12,227 nt of DNA from Victivallales bacterium (lineage in GTDB: Bacteria; Verrucomicrobiota; Lentisphaeria; Oligosphaerales; Oligosphaeraceae): contig JAFYIW010000005.1 of NCBI GenBank assembly GCA_017538465.1, positions 1 through 12,227 on the forward strand. The letters are read 5' to 3'. The notes beneath the pieces were generated by a model. That model was not told the DNA's origin. It did not search any database and saw only the letters and a list, made by a program, of their open reading frames with translations. Numbering within the stretch: the first letter of the stretch is position 1; each line of letters opens with the position of its first letter. Of the stretch, positions 1-7,145 are shown one piece after another. A program made the translations under genes and the position numbers.

Positions 1-2
1 AA

Positions 3-284
3 GAACTTGGCAATATTGAAAATCTGGATCTGCCCTTGGCGATGGACGAATTGGAGATCGATTCTCCCAATATCCTCATCCATACTGGCATGCGCAAGAA
101 ACATGTAAGGTGCCCATTGACTGGGCGTGTGGTGGAAGTCAACCAAGAAGTCTTAGACGATCCGACATTGCTGTTCAAAGATTACCGGCAAAACTGGCTT
201 TTCCGGATGGAATTTGATGAGCCGGATGAGTTGGATTTGTTGATGAGCGGACTTCAATACGCGCGTTTCCTGGATGAACTTTAA
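3..284 (+). CDS. GcvH-like lipoyl-domain protein, 3' end only (5' end outside window)
   Basis: The reading frame is open from the first bases of the window (phase begins at base 3) to a TAA at 282-284, so this is the C-terminal 93 residues of a longer protein. It aligns without gaps to the second half of glycine cleavage H protein: an LG-x-I-x-x-L-D-LP segment at the left edge, then CPLTGRVVEVNQEVLDDP matching the usual SPVSGEVVEVNEALLDxP, then NWLFRMEF, then a DELDLLM...YARFLDEL tail. H protein normally carries a lipoyl group on a lysine eight residues before the Pro of that SP motif. Here this position is Met (codon 90-92), in the context HTGMRKKHVRCP instead of ESVKAxSDxYSP. Two lysines lie two and three residues further on. 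The family call is firm, but a role in glycine cleavage is doubtful: it may be a non-lipoylated paralogue. The ATG at 42 and TTG at 36 are internal and not real starts. Confidence 0.8.
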   Translation, partial: ELGNIENLDLPLAMDELEIDSPNILIHTGMRKKHVRCPLTGRVVEVNQEVLDDPTLLFKDYRQNWLFRMEFDEPDELDLLMSGLQYARFLDEL

Positions 285-358
285 AAAATCCTTCGACAAA
301 CTTGTTGGTCGGGAATCTGACCCTGCAAGAAAACGAATGACCTGGCCTCGCTGAGTCT

Positions 359-1231
359 ATGAGCAGATACTGGTCTTTTCTCATGCTCTATGTGGTGGGC
401 ATGGTGATGGGCTTTGCCTTCCTCTTGCAACTCTGGTTGCATGGAGGAGCTATGTTTGCCATCCAATGGTGGCCTGTTTTTGTCACTGGCTTTCTGTTTG
501 CCGCGACCTGCTGCCTGAAGCCGCAGTTTCCCCAGGAACTCATGCCATCGCTCCAACGGCGCCGGCAGTTTTATTTCATGCAAAAACTGCCTGGAAACTT
601 CACGCTAAAATGCAGTGCCTTATTCAGTTTTGGTCTTTCGCCTTTCTGGTGTTGGCAAAGCTCCCCTGCAACTCTTTCCTATCGTCTGACACAGTATTTC
701 ATCATTATGCTTGTCGTGGCCGCAATTGCCATGTTTGTGATGATGCTCGCTTTTGCCATCCAATTGCGGGCACTGGCGGTTTGCATCGGAGGAAGTGATG
801 GCCTTGTCCAGCGACTGAATCTGACGGTCTGTGGATGGATTTACCTTTTCATGGTACCTGTATGCGCCGTGATTGTGGGGTCTTGGCGGCAATGGCAAAA
901 TGTGTTCACACAAGAGAAGATAAGTTTAGGATTATTCATACAATTATTTGAATTTCAAGTTTTTACTGTATGTTTTAGCTGGATTGGGACTATCCTTGCA
1001 TGGGTTGTCCTGGCATTGTTGCTCTGGGAAGTGGTGACGGCATTTGAATTGCTGTTCTCCTGGAATCGATTTTTAATGTGCAAAGTGCAAAATGAAGCCC
1101 TGCCGGCCTTCATGGATTCGGCTACGGCTTCAAGTGCTCCGAAAGAGGAAACCTTCCTCCAGAATTCTGGGGAAGGCGCGACTTCCCCGATTCAACCAAC
1201 CAATCCGCATCCGCAAGAGAATCATGAGTGA
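359..1231 (+). CDS. Multi-pass integral membrane protein of unknown function
   Basis: A 290-residue protein that I cannot assign to a family. Hydrophobic stretches suggest about five membrane segments near residues 4-27, 32-53, 112-136, 155-175 and 200-224. Between the second and third lies a basic loop (QRRR at 66-69). The last 45 residues are hydrophilic and rich in Ser, Thr, Pro, Glu and Asn, and probably form a disordered cytoplasmic or extracytoplasmic tail. There is no clear Shine-Dalgarno site before the ATG at 359; other in-frame ATGs follow within the first membrane segment, so the exact start is uncertain. The stop codon overlaps the start of pyrF by 8 bp (ATGAGTGA), which points to translational coupling. 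The DNA is visibly more AT-rich than the hydrolase genes to the right. The length and unbroken hydrophobic pattern support a real gene. Confidence 0.75.
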   Translation: MSRYWSFLMLYVVGMVMGFAFLLQLWLHGGAMFAIQWWPVFVTGFLFAATCCLKPQFPQELMPSLQRRRQFYFMQKLPGNFTLKCSALFSFGLSPFWCWQSSPATLSYRLTQYFIIMLVVAAIAMFVMMLAFAIQLRALAVCIGGSDGLVQRLNLTVCGWIYLFMVPVCAVIVGSWRQWQNVFTQEKISLGLFIQLFEFQVFTVCFSWIGTILAWVVLALLLWEVVTAFELLFSWNRFLMCKVQNEALPAFMDSATASSAPKEETFLQNSGEGATSPIQPTNPHPQENHE

Positions 1232-1922
1232 CAAGACGCATTTAATGGTGGCACTGGATGTGTCCGAATGGGCCGATGCCCTAACGCTGGTGAAACAGTT
1301 GGGCGAGCAGGTCGAATGGTATAAGGTTGGAAAGCAGCTTTTCACCCACTATGGGCCAAAGGTTCTTGAAGAACTTAAGGCAATGGGGCGCAAGGTATTC
1401 CTGGACATGAAGTTCCATGACATTCCCAATACCGTAGCCCAGGCTGTTCGTTCGGCGGCACTGATAGGGGCAGACATCATCAATGTCCATGCATCAGGCG
1501 GTCCTGCGATGCTGGCCGCCGCCGCCGAGGCCGGCAGAGAAACCGGCAAAACGGTGATTGCGGTCACAGTGCTTACCAGTATGGACACCGCACAACTCCA
1601 GGCCATTGGCATTCAGTCCACGCCGGCGGAACAGGTGCTGCGGCTTGCAAAACTCTCTCAAGAGGCTGGATTGCCGGGAGTGGTTTGCTCCGCTCTGGAG
1701 TTGCCGATGCTGCGCGAGGCATTCGGTCCGGAGTTCCTCACGCTGGTGCCTGGGATTCGTCCCGCAGGTGCCGCGGCCGGCGACCAGAAGCGCATCATGA
1801 CGCCTGCCCAGGCGGCCCTGGCTGGCGCAAGCTACATCATCGTCGGGCGGCCGATTGTCGCCGCCCACGATCCCGCCATAGCCGCCCGCGCGATTTTGGC
1901 GGAATTGGATAGTGTGAAATAA
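1224..1922 (+). CDS. pyrF: Orotidine 5'-phosphate decarboxylase
   Basis: A 232-residue cytosolic enzyme that converts OMP to UMP in the last step of pyrimidine synthesis. The N-terminal HLMVALDVSEWADAL carries the first catalytic-site Asp (D12), and VFLDMKFHDIPNTV contains the family signature DxKxxD (D61, K63, D66), whose Lys protonates the product. A phosphate-binding end is visible in LVPGIRPAGAAAGDQKRIMTP and SYIIVGRPI. The length is normal for the short bacterial PyrF class. The frame is open upstream to 1092, but the homologous N-terminus begins at the ATG at 1224, which overlaps the 3' end of the membrane protein gene by 8 bp. An AAGAGA stretch just upstream is a weak ribosome binding site; coupling to the upstream gene probably helps. 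No attenuator-like structure is apparent. Confidence 0.97.
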   Translation: MSDKTHLMVALDVSEWADALTLVKQLGEQVEWYKVGKQLFTHYGPKVLEELKAMGRKVFLDMKFHDIPNTVAQAVRSAALIGADIINVHASGGPAMLAAAAEAGRETGKTVIAVTVLTSMDTAQLQAIGIQSTPAEQVLRLAKLSQEAGLPGVVCSALELPMLREAFGPEFLTLVPGIRPAGAAAGDQKRIMTPAQAALAGASYIIVGRPIVAAHDPAIAARAILAELDSVK

Positions 1923-1957
1923 TGTTCTGTGTTTTGTTCTTTTTAATCTAACATCCG

Positions 1958-1964
1958 AAGGAGG
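1958..1964 (+). promoter_or_regulatory. Strong Shine-Dalgarno site of the CMD-family gene
   Basis: AAGGAGG lies 7 nt before the ATG at 1972 and fixes that start. It is the only near-perfect anti-16S match found before a gene in this window, which suggests the following gene is translated much more efficiently than its neighbours. Confidence 0.85.
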
Positions 1965-1971
1965 AAACAAC

Positions 1972-2346
1972 ATGGCGTGGATAAAACTCTACAACAAGAC
2001 TGGTGACGAAAAAGCTGTCCGCACGCAGGAATCCATAGAGAAGAATTTCGGCGGCATGCTACCGCAGGTTTTTCAGGCCATGGGCCGAAGCGGGAATTTC
2101 CTTGGGGCGGCGAGCCAGATGGCGGCGGCGGCGGGCAATAACCTCGACCCCAAGACCAAGGAACTCATCGCCATCGCGGTGAGCGCGGCCAATGGCTGCG
2201 AATATTGCGTGAGCGCGCATGTCAAGAGCGCCAAGATGATTGGCGTGACTGATGAAGAGATCAGTGGCGCCATTGAAGTGGCGGCCGCCCTAAGCGCCTT
2301 CAACACCTTCAATAAGGCCGTCGGACTTGACGTGGATATCAAGTAA
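1972..2346 (+). CDS. Carboxymuconolactone decarboxylase / AhpD-like family protein
   Basis: A 124-residue, mostly helical, soluble protein. The CMD/AhpD signature is present: a conserved Glu at 64 (KTKELIAIAVSAANGC), a CxxC pair at C76 and C79 (GCEYC), and His 83 four residues after the second Cys (CVSAHVKSAKMIGV). In AhpD-type members this cluster works as a thiol peroxidase or disulfide relay; the CxxC and His argue for a redox role, not the lactone decarboxylase that gave the family its name. The tail (SAFNTFNKAVGLDVD) fits family members of about 110-130 residues. A strong Shine-Dalgarno site precedes it and a strong terminator follows, so it is the last gene of the plus-strand block, 49 nt after pyrF. 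The physiological substrate cannot be read from the sequence. Confidence 0.92.
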   Translation: MAWIKLYNKTGDEKAVRTQESIEKNFGGMLPQVFQAMGRSGNFLGAASQMAAAAGNNLDPKTKELIAIAVSAANGCEYCVSAHVKSAKMIGVTDEEISGAIEVAAALSAFNTFNKAVGLDVDIK

Positions 2347-2375
2347 AGGCGAGACGCCAATCTTCACGATCCTCT

Positions 2376-2413
2376 CTCCCCCATGTCGCATCCGCGTCAA
2401 TGGGGGAGTTTTT
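2376..2413 (+). terminator. Rho-independent terminator closing the plus-strand block
   Basis: CTCCCCCAT at 2376-2384 pairs perfectly with ATGGGGGAG at 2400-2408, followed directly by five T (2409-2413). The loop can form a small inner CGC/GCG stem (2387-2389 with 2394-2396). The T-tract ends at the stop codon of the convergent alpha-galactosidase gene. Read on the minus strand the same hairpin is followed by GAGAGAGG and not T, so it should terminate mainly plus-strand transcripts. Confidence 0.9.
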
Positions 2414-4591
2414 CTATAGGGACCTTTCAAAATCGACTTTCCAGTCAAGAGGAGTGCCGGTGCCGACGAGTGGCAATTCAAACACGCCAGAAGCAATCTC
2501 CTTTAGAGAGGAAACATATCCTTGCGGAGCTTTGATATATATGCTCCCAGGGTCGCCACAGGGACGGAGCAGTTTCCCGCTGAGGACCTGAATGGTTTTA
2601 TCGTAGTGTAAGCCCAGCAATTCCACGGCGCCTCCGGTGAAATGGAAGCTGGTGGCGATGACCTGCGGGAAGTCGCTGACCGGCGTAAGCAGCAGCACAC
2701 GGGCTGCGGGGAAGGGCAGGGGACAGGCAAAGGACTGTGCGGTGTCCAGCACGCCGAGGTATTTTTGCTCATAGAACTCCCAAGCCTCGTAGCTTCCCTT
2801 TAGTCCCAGTTCTTGCCAGTCCAGTTCAATGGCCTTCTTTCCTCCAAAGTTGAAAAGCCCGATGACCTCTCTCTGCGGCGTATGGAGGTACAAAATCTCC
2901 GGTCGGCCATCTGGATAGGGGGTGCGGAAGAGGTCCACGGGTTTGGCCGCCTCGCCGTAGGGCGGTAGGATGCGTTTGACATAGTCGCGGCTCTCCGGCT
3001 CGGCCAGGTCGAAGCGGTCGCCTAGAAAGACTTGTCCGCCGGACATCCCGACAAAGAGGGTACGGAACCAGGCCTCCTCATGGTCGGCCGGCGGCGCGAT
3101 GCAGATGCCATCCGGATTCAGCAGCAGAAATTTCTTATGGATGTAGTAGCGCGCCATGGTGGTGGCGAATTGCATCCTGTAGAAGTTCAATTTGGAGTCG
3201 TCGCCTTCAGCAAGCGCCTGGCGAATGCCGGTGTTGGCAATGTCGCAGGCAGTCATTGAAGTGCTGGCATAACCGACGGAGTCAAAGAGGAGATTGCTGC
3301 ATGTGTAGAGGTAGTCTGCAGGGGCGAGATTGTCCACCAGCGTCTGGCAGGCCAGGCGATAGGCTTTGGCACCCTTGACGATTTGAGAATGATTCGGATG
3401 GTATTCGCAGTCCACACGTCCCAGCCGGTTCATGAAGTCAATTTTGAAGTATTCCATGCCAGCCTGCCGAAAATGCCGAATGACCTTGGAGACGAATTCC
3501 TGGGCGGCAGGATGGGTGGGGTCGAGGTAATAAAGCGGATCCTTGGGTTCCCAAAACCAGCGTCCGGGGGTGTCGCCTGACCAGCGCGTCACTGCGTCGG
3601 GATGCTTGCGGTAGAAATCGCTGGACTCGGCGACGCAGAAGGCCGCACACCAAATTCCTGGAGTGAAACCGCGGCTGCGCATCTCCTGACAATAGTGTTC
3701 TAATCCTTTGACGAAGTGCTCATTGGTGCCAAACCATTGTCCTGGGAGATTCTGGGTGTTGTAGCCCAGGTCAATCTGGAAATATTTGAAGCCGAAGCCG
3801 GGATACTCGCGGTTGACGAAATCCGCGACACGAATACATTCTTCTTCAGTGATTTCCAGTCGGTAGCCGTACCAGGAGAGCCAGCCGACGGGCGGCGTGT
3901 CGTGGCGAAGCTTGAGACCGCGCGTCTTCACGCAGAAGTCCGCATATTCTTCCAACAGACGGTGTGGATTGTCATCATCCCGCCAGAGCGCGGTCTCGGT
4001 GGTGATGCTTTCCCCAGGCTGCAATAAATAGCCGGCGAAATTGTTGACCAAGGCAAGGCGTCTTACTTCTCCAGTCGTCGGATCATTCAGGATATAGGGG
4101 ACGGCGAGGCAACGCAGACGTGGCACCACGAAGCCCATGAAAAGCACAGGGTGGCCGGGACGCAGATACACGCTCATGCCGCCTAGACTATAGTGGCTAG
4201 CCCGAGAAATGTCGCCATCTTGGATGTTTTTTGCCCATTCGATGTCCTCCTCCGCACAAAATACGTTCTTCCAGTACTCCCATTCCATGTTCGGAAGGCG
4301 GGAGGTGCTCCGGATGACCCCCGCAAACCAGCCACCATTGGAATCCAAATAGACAGTGTCTTTCTTGCCACTGCCAGGCAGTGCGTGGAGTTCCGCCAAG
4401 TGGCAGCTTCCCAGCTGAATCGGCGTGTCGCCCTGGTTGGTGAACTCCCAGGTCAGACAATGCCATGCCCCATCCCGCCAGAGTTCACGATGCGCGAAAA
4501 GAGGATAATCTGGCAGAAGCCCTTCGCCATTGGCGGGAAGGTCAAGCCATTTCTGATTCACGAAAAACTTCGCAGTGGCTACAGAAAACAT
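2414..4591 (-). CDS. GH36-type alpha-galactosidase (melibiase), clan GH-D
   Basis: A protein of about 725 residues expected to release alpha-linked galactose from oligosaccharides or glycosides. An N-terminal beta-sandwich domain (about 1-230) precedes a TIM barrel containing clan GH-D landmarks: VGWLSWYGYR (235-244), YFQIDLGY (270-277), GIWCAAF (312-318), YFKIDFMNR (381-389, D385 the likely nucleophile) and TACDIANTG (447-455, D450 the likely acid/base). A C-terminal beta domain starts near 570, with about 80 further residues of beta-rich sequence. No signal peptide is seen, so the enzyme is probably cytoplasmic and acts on imported sugars. The frame is open to a GTG at 4693, which would overlap the upstream lipoprotein gene by 28 bp. 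I prefer the ATG at 4591 because the extra 34 residues look non-coding, but neither start has a Shine-Dalgarno site. It is the last gene of the minus-strand block. Confidence 0.9.
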   Translation of the reverse strand: MFSVATAKFFVNQKWLDLPANGEGLLPDYPLFAHRELWRDGAWHCLTWEFTNQGDTPIQLGSCHLAELHALPGSGKKDTVYLDSNGGWFAGVIRSTSRLPNMEWEYWKNVFCAEEDIEWAKNIQDGDISRASHYSLGGMSVYLRPGHPVLFMGFVVPRLRCLAVPYILNDPTTGEVRRLALVNNFAGYLLQPGESITTETALWRDDDNPHRLLEEYADFCVKTRGLKLRHDTPPVGWLSWYGYRLEITEEECIRVADFVNREYPGFGFKYFQIDLGYNTQNLPGQWFGTNEHFVKGLEHYCQEMRSRGFTPGIWCAAFCVAESSDFYRKHPDAVTRWSGDTPGRWFWEPKDPLYYLDPTHPAAQEFVSKVIRHFRQAGMEYFKIDFMNRLGRVDCEYHPNHSQIVKGAKAYRLACQTLVDNLAPADYLYTCSNLLFDSVGYASTSMTACDIANTGIRQALAEGDDSKLNFYRMQFATTMARYYIHKKFLLLNPDGICIAPPADHEEAWFRTLFVGMSGGQVFLGDRFDLAEPESRDYVKRILPPYGEAAKPVDLFRTPYPDGRPEILYLHTPQREVIGLFNFGGKKAIELDWQELGLKGSYEAWEFYEQKYLGVLDTAQSFACPLPFPAARVLLLTPVSDFPQVIATSFHFTGGAVELLGLHYDKTIQVLSGKLLRPCGDPGSIYIKAPQGYVSSLKEIASGVFELPLVGTGTPLDWKVDFERSL

Positions 4592-4665
4592 CTTAAATGA
4601 AATTGCCGGTTCTCTCGAAAGGCCACCGTGCCTCGTCTCGCATCTGCATTTTTTTACGATAGCGG

Positions 4666-5535
4666 CTAACGGTTTTGCAAAATGCTCATGCACGCATTCT
4701 GGTCATTGGAATTGGGCTCCACAAAACTGCCGCGTGAATAGTTGTTCCAACTGTCCAGCAGCAGCAGTTTTGCTCCAACGGAACGCGCCTGTTCCAATTG
4801 ACGCTTCAACGCTGCGCCCTCGCGGCGCCGAATGGTCCAGTCATCCGTCGGACGCCCACGGTTCACCACAGCGCAGCCGGAGTTGTCCGCCGCTCGAATC
4901 CACAGGACACCACGGGCATCCGGACGCATCGCGGGGACATCCAGCGGGCCGGAGGGCAGGGCAGGCAAATCATGCCCCAACTGCCAAATGCAAGTGGTCT
5001 GATCATGCTCATCCTGCGGGGCATCCAGGACAAAATCCGCCGTAACCACCAGCAAGGGAATTCCTGTTTCATTCCGCAGGCTGGAAGGGAAGTTAGTTAG
5101 TCCTTGTTCACTAAGGTATAATGCAATATTGGACCGTTCCAGAGCAGGAGCGTGACTCGTCAGGCTGGTCAGCAGCAAGGCCACTTGGATGCCGCGAATC
5201 TCCGCAAGTTCGGCAAACTTGCGATAGCGCTCATGGAAACTTTCGTCCAGCAATTGTATGTGAGTGACCATCACCAGGGCCGCCGTGATTTTGGCCTGGG
5301 CCATGCGTTCCAAGTCACGCTCCATGCGAAGATTTGTCCACCCCTGGTGTGCGGGGATGGGACGAATGGTTCCGTTTGGCGGGATTTCCGGCGTGGGCAG
5401 ATAAACTACCCAAACGGGCAAAGGGGGAGGCGGAGGGGTAGGTGGCGTGGAACGATTCTGATAGACAGTGATGCAGCCATTCAGCAAGAAAAAACATGAC
5501 AATATACTGACTATTAGAAAATTATGATTTTTCAT
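4666..5535 (-). CDS. Lipoprotein with GH99/WbsX-like C-terminal motif, function unknown
   Basis: About 289 residues from the chosen ATG at 5535. The N-terminus MKNHNFLIVSILSCFFLLNGC is a lipoprotein signal with a lipobox LNG-C (C21). A proline run (31-40) forms a linker, and an alpha/beta body follows (WVVYLP, AALVMVTHIQLL, IQVALLLTSLTSH, IPLLVVTADFVL, KLLLLDSWNNYSRGSFVEPN). That last motif (263-275 plus flanks) resembles the WNEWxEGxxxEP stretch near the end of GH99 endo-mannosidase-like and WbsX-like TIM barrels, but the usual Glu/Trp of NEW are Asn/Tyr here. With only about 250 residues outside the signal it is shorter than those families, so it may be an inactive or divergent carbohydrate-binding relative. 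The frame is open to 5583, but the signal peptide begins at 5535. It overlaps the zinc-ribbon gene by 14 bp, indicating coupled translation; GH36 follows 74 bp downstream. Confidence 0.75.
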   Translation of the reverse strand: MKNHNFLIVSILSCFFLLNGCITVYQNRSTPPTPPPPPLPVWVVYLPTPEIPPNGTIRPIPAHQGWTNLRMERDLERMAQAKITAALVMVTHIQLLDESFHERYRKFAELAEIRGIQVALLLTSLTSHAPALERSNIALYLSEQGLTNFPSSLRNETGIPLLVVTADFVLDAPQDEHDQTTCIWQLGHDLPALPSGPLDVPAMRPDARGVLWIRAADNSGCAVVNRGRPTDDWTIRRREGAALKRQLEQARSVGAKLLLLDSWNNYSRGSFVEPNSNDQNACMSILQNR

Positions 5536-5935
5536 AAGACGGCAGGCTGAATTGTTCACAGACTTCCAGAGGCTCGACTTCACGATTGTGCAGCAGGCAA
5601 CGGCTTAAAAACGGAGACTGCAGATAATGCTTGCAGTTCTTGCAGAAGCGCGTGGCTTCATCCTCAAGCGTCAATCCATTTGCAACAGGCAAATTCTCAC
5701 CAAACAATGCATTCAAGGTCTCGTCATCGGTGGAATGAAAGCGATCGGAGGACTTGTCGGAGGACAAAGCAATTTGCTCATCCGGAATCTGCCAGCCACA
5801 TGAGGAACAAACATATCGTTTGCCAACGACTTCAAAAAGTCCCGCGACAATCTCTTCCGCACGAACCACTGAACGCAATCCGCATTGCGGACAAACAAAA
5901 TCCTGATTCGGATGATAAATCGGTTGCTTCGACAT
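5522..5935 (-). CDS. Zinc-ribbon protein with a second C-terminal Cys cluster
   Basis: A 137-residue soluble protein with two metal-binding-like modules. The N-terminal module has CPQC (C15, C18) and CSSC (C43, C46) separated by a strand-rich stretch, the arrangement of a classic zinc ribbon. A charged linker (51-92) leads to the second module, FCKNCKHY...SRCLLH...EVCEQF, with C98, C101, C113 and C126; this Cys pattern recurs in small hypothetical proteins that probably bind zinc. No catalytic motif is visible. Zinc ribbons of this kind serve in nucleic-acid or protein binding, so a regulatory or assembly role is possible, but this is not shown. The ATG at 5935 has no clear Shine-Dalgarno site. 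The 3' end overlaps the lipoprotein gene by 14 bp, so the two are likely co-expressed. Confidence 0.8.
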   Translation of the reverse strand: MSKQPIYHPNQDFVCPQCGLRSVVRAEEIVAGLFEVVGKRYVCSSCGWQIPDEQIALSSDKSSDRFHSTDDETLNALFGENLPVANGLTLEDEATRFCKNCKHYLQSPFLSRCLLHNREVEPLEVCEQFSLPSYEKS

Positions 5936-6129
5936 GAGAATAATGTAATCGACAATGAGAATTCAGACGGGGATTGTGAGAATCGTCCTTCAAACTACCA
6001 TGTTAATTGCGTCGCATAATCGGTCTTAAGAGTGAATAACTAGGTGAAAAATGAAAATGGATGGCAAGTGACATCAGATTGCCGAGGGGCGTCACGCCAG
6101 ACGATTTCAGCAAGTTCATGGGAAAGTTT
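5936..6129. other. Intergenic region between phosphodiester glycosidase and zinc-ribbon genes
   Basis: This 194-bp gap is AT-rich near the zinc-ribbon start and probably holds that gene's promoter, since both flanking genes are on the minus strand. I could not place a convincing -35/-10 pair. GGCGTCACGCC, about 40 nt beyond the glycosidase stop, is an inverted repeat with too short a loop to be a normal terminator and no T-run after it. No coding region is supported here. Confidence 0.5.
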
Positions 6130-7065
6130 TCAATGTGGTGTAAAATAGATGCCGACATTGAAGCCGTTGGGGCGATAGGCTTTGTCTTGGGATGTGGCAT
6201 GGCTAAGAACAACGGGTTGCTGTTTGGTCTGATCCCAGTAGCACAACGTGGTGGAGCCGCCGCCATCCATGTTGATGGCTTCGCAGGCACCGGCCTCCAG
6301 CAACAGTGCATTGAGATCCTGATAAGTGGCGCCGTGACTCCAATTGGGCTGTCGGCCATCCACGGTCAGTACATAGAGATATTGGTGGCTGGCGGAGAGT
6401 CCGAAGGCGGTGCGCGGATGCCGGGAACGGTTGGTTTCACAGACGGGCGTGGGTTTCCCGTCTTTCAGAATGATGTCAAATCCGCCTGCCGACAGCCAGA
6501 TTTCCGGGTACTTGTCGGTGGCGGGCACTTCGTCCAGCAACTCAACCTGGCCATTGTTCCAGACGACGAAATGGGCCTTGGTGCGGGAATTCTCAGCAAT
6601 CACCACGCCATCAGAGATGTTTACTCCAAGTGGCTCAGCATAAATGTGAAGAAAGGGTCTTTCCCAGGGAATCCAGGGGCTGGCATTGAAGGCAACCACC
6701 ATATTCAGGGCACGACCGCCCTGCTCCACGGGTTTCCGGCACTCCTTGAGGAAATCCGGCGTGGTCTGACGGCGGGTTCGGATGATGCAAGGCTGCCCAT
6801 TGGCGGGCGTGTGGTCAGGCATTGGCTTGCCCCAGCCCGAATCACGGGCTGTGCTGGTGAAATGTAGCCCAGGAGTCGTCAAATCAATGCGCATCACATT
6901 GCCCTTCAGCAACAATTCCGCATCCTCCGAGGCAATTACCTTGCGGTCGATTTTGAGGTGGCAAATGCCTGGATACAATTCCTCGGCCTGTGACCAGTCC
7001 AGGGTCTGGGCATGGAGAATGCCGAAAGCCAGCAGTAGAAATACTAGAAGACTAATGCGTTTCAT
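6130..7065 (-). CDS. Secreted phosphodiester glycosidase (NAGPA domain)
   Basis: A 311-residue protein from the chosen ATG at 7065. MKRISLLVFLLLAFGILHA is a typical signal peptide with a likely cut after A19, so it should act in the periplasm or outside the cell. NAGPA-family landmarks follow in order: LNMVVAFNASPW (120-131), HPRTAFGLS (216-224), LTVDGRQP (233-240), NMDGGGSTTL (265-274) and RPNGFNVGIYF (298-308). The type enzyme in animals removes GlcNAc from GlcNAc-1-phosphodiester-mannose; bacterial homologues are thought to cleave sugar-1-phosphodiester bonds, with natural substrates mostly unknown. The frame extends to an ATG at 7149 that overlaps the stop of the hydrolase gene as ATGA. 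That start would add 28 residues before the signal, so I favour 7065, although neither has a good Shine-Dalgarno site. It is probably co-transcribed with the hydrolase upstream. Confidence 0.9.
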   Translation of the reverse strand: MKRISLLVFLLLAFGILHAQTLDWSQAEELYPGICHLKIDRKVIASEDAELLLKGNVMRIDLTTPGLHFTSTARDSGWGKPMPDHTPANGQPCIIRTRRQTTPDFLKECRKPVEQGGRALNMVVAFNASPWIPWERPFLHIYAEPLGVNISDGVVIAENSRTKAHFVVWNNGQVELLDEVPATDKYPEIWLSAGGFDIILKDGKPTPVCETNRSRHPRTAFGLSASHQYLYVLTVDGRQPNWSHGATYQDLNALLLEAGACEAINMDGGGSTTLCYWDQTKQQPVVLSHATSQDKAYRPNGFNVGIYFTPH

Positions 7066-7145
7066 GAGGAGTTGCGAGAAGGTTGGAAAGTACACAATTG
7101 TGGTCCCCTGCCCTGGCTTTGCCACCCCAACCGCCAGTTGCATTG

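Noticed and set aside
1494..1973. Minus-strand open frame opposite pyrF
   Set aside because: pyrF is unmistakable on the plus strand; this frame reads as Arg/His-rich low-complexity sequence typical of antisense translation.
4592..4693. N-terminal extension of the alpha-galactosidase to the GTG at 4693
   Set aside because: The 34 added residues do not look like part of a GH36 protein and would overlap the lipoprotein gene; no Shine-Dalgarno site supports the GTG. Kept only as an alternative.
6086..6096. GGCGTCACGCC inverted repeat as a terminator after the phosphodiester glycosidase gene
   Set aside because: The arms leave too small a loop and no T-run follows on the minus strand, so intrinsic termination is not supported.
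6061..6867. Plus-strand open frame (268 codons) opposite the phosphodiester glycosidase gene
   Set aside because: It is antisense to a gene with intact NAGPA motifs and has no supporting motif or ribosome binding site.
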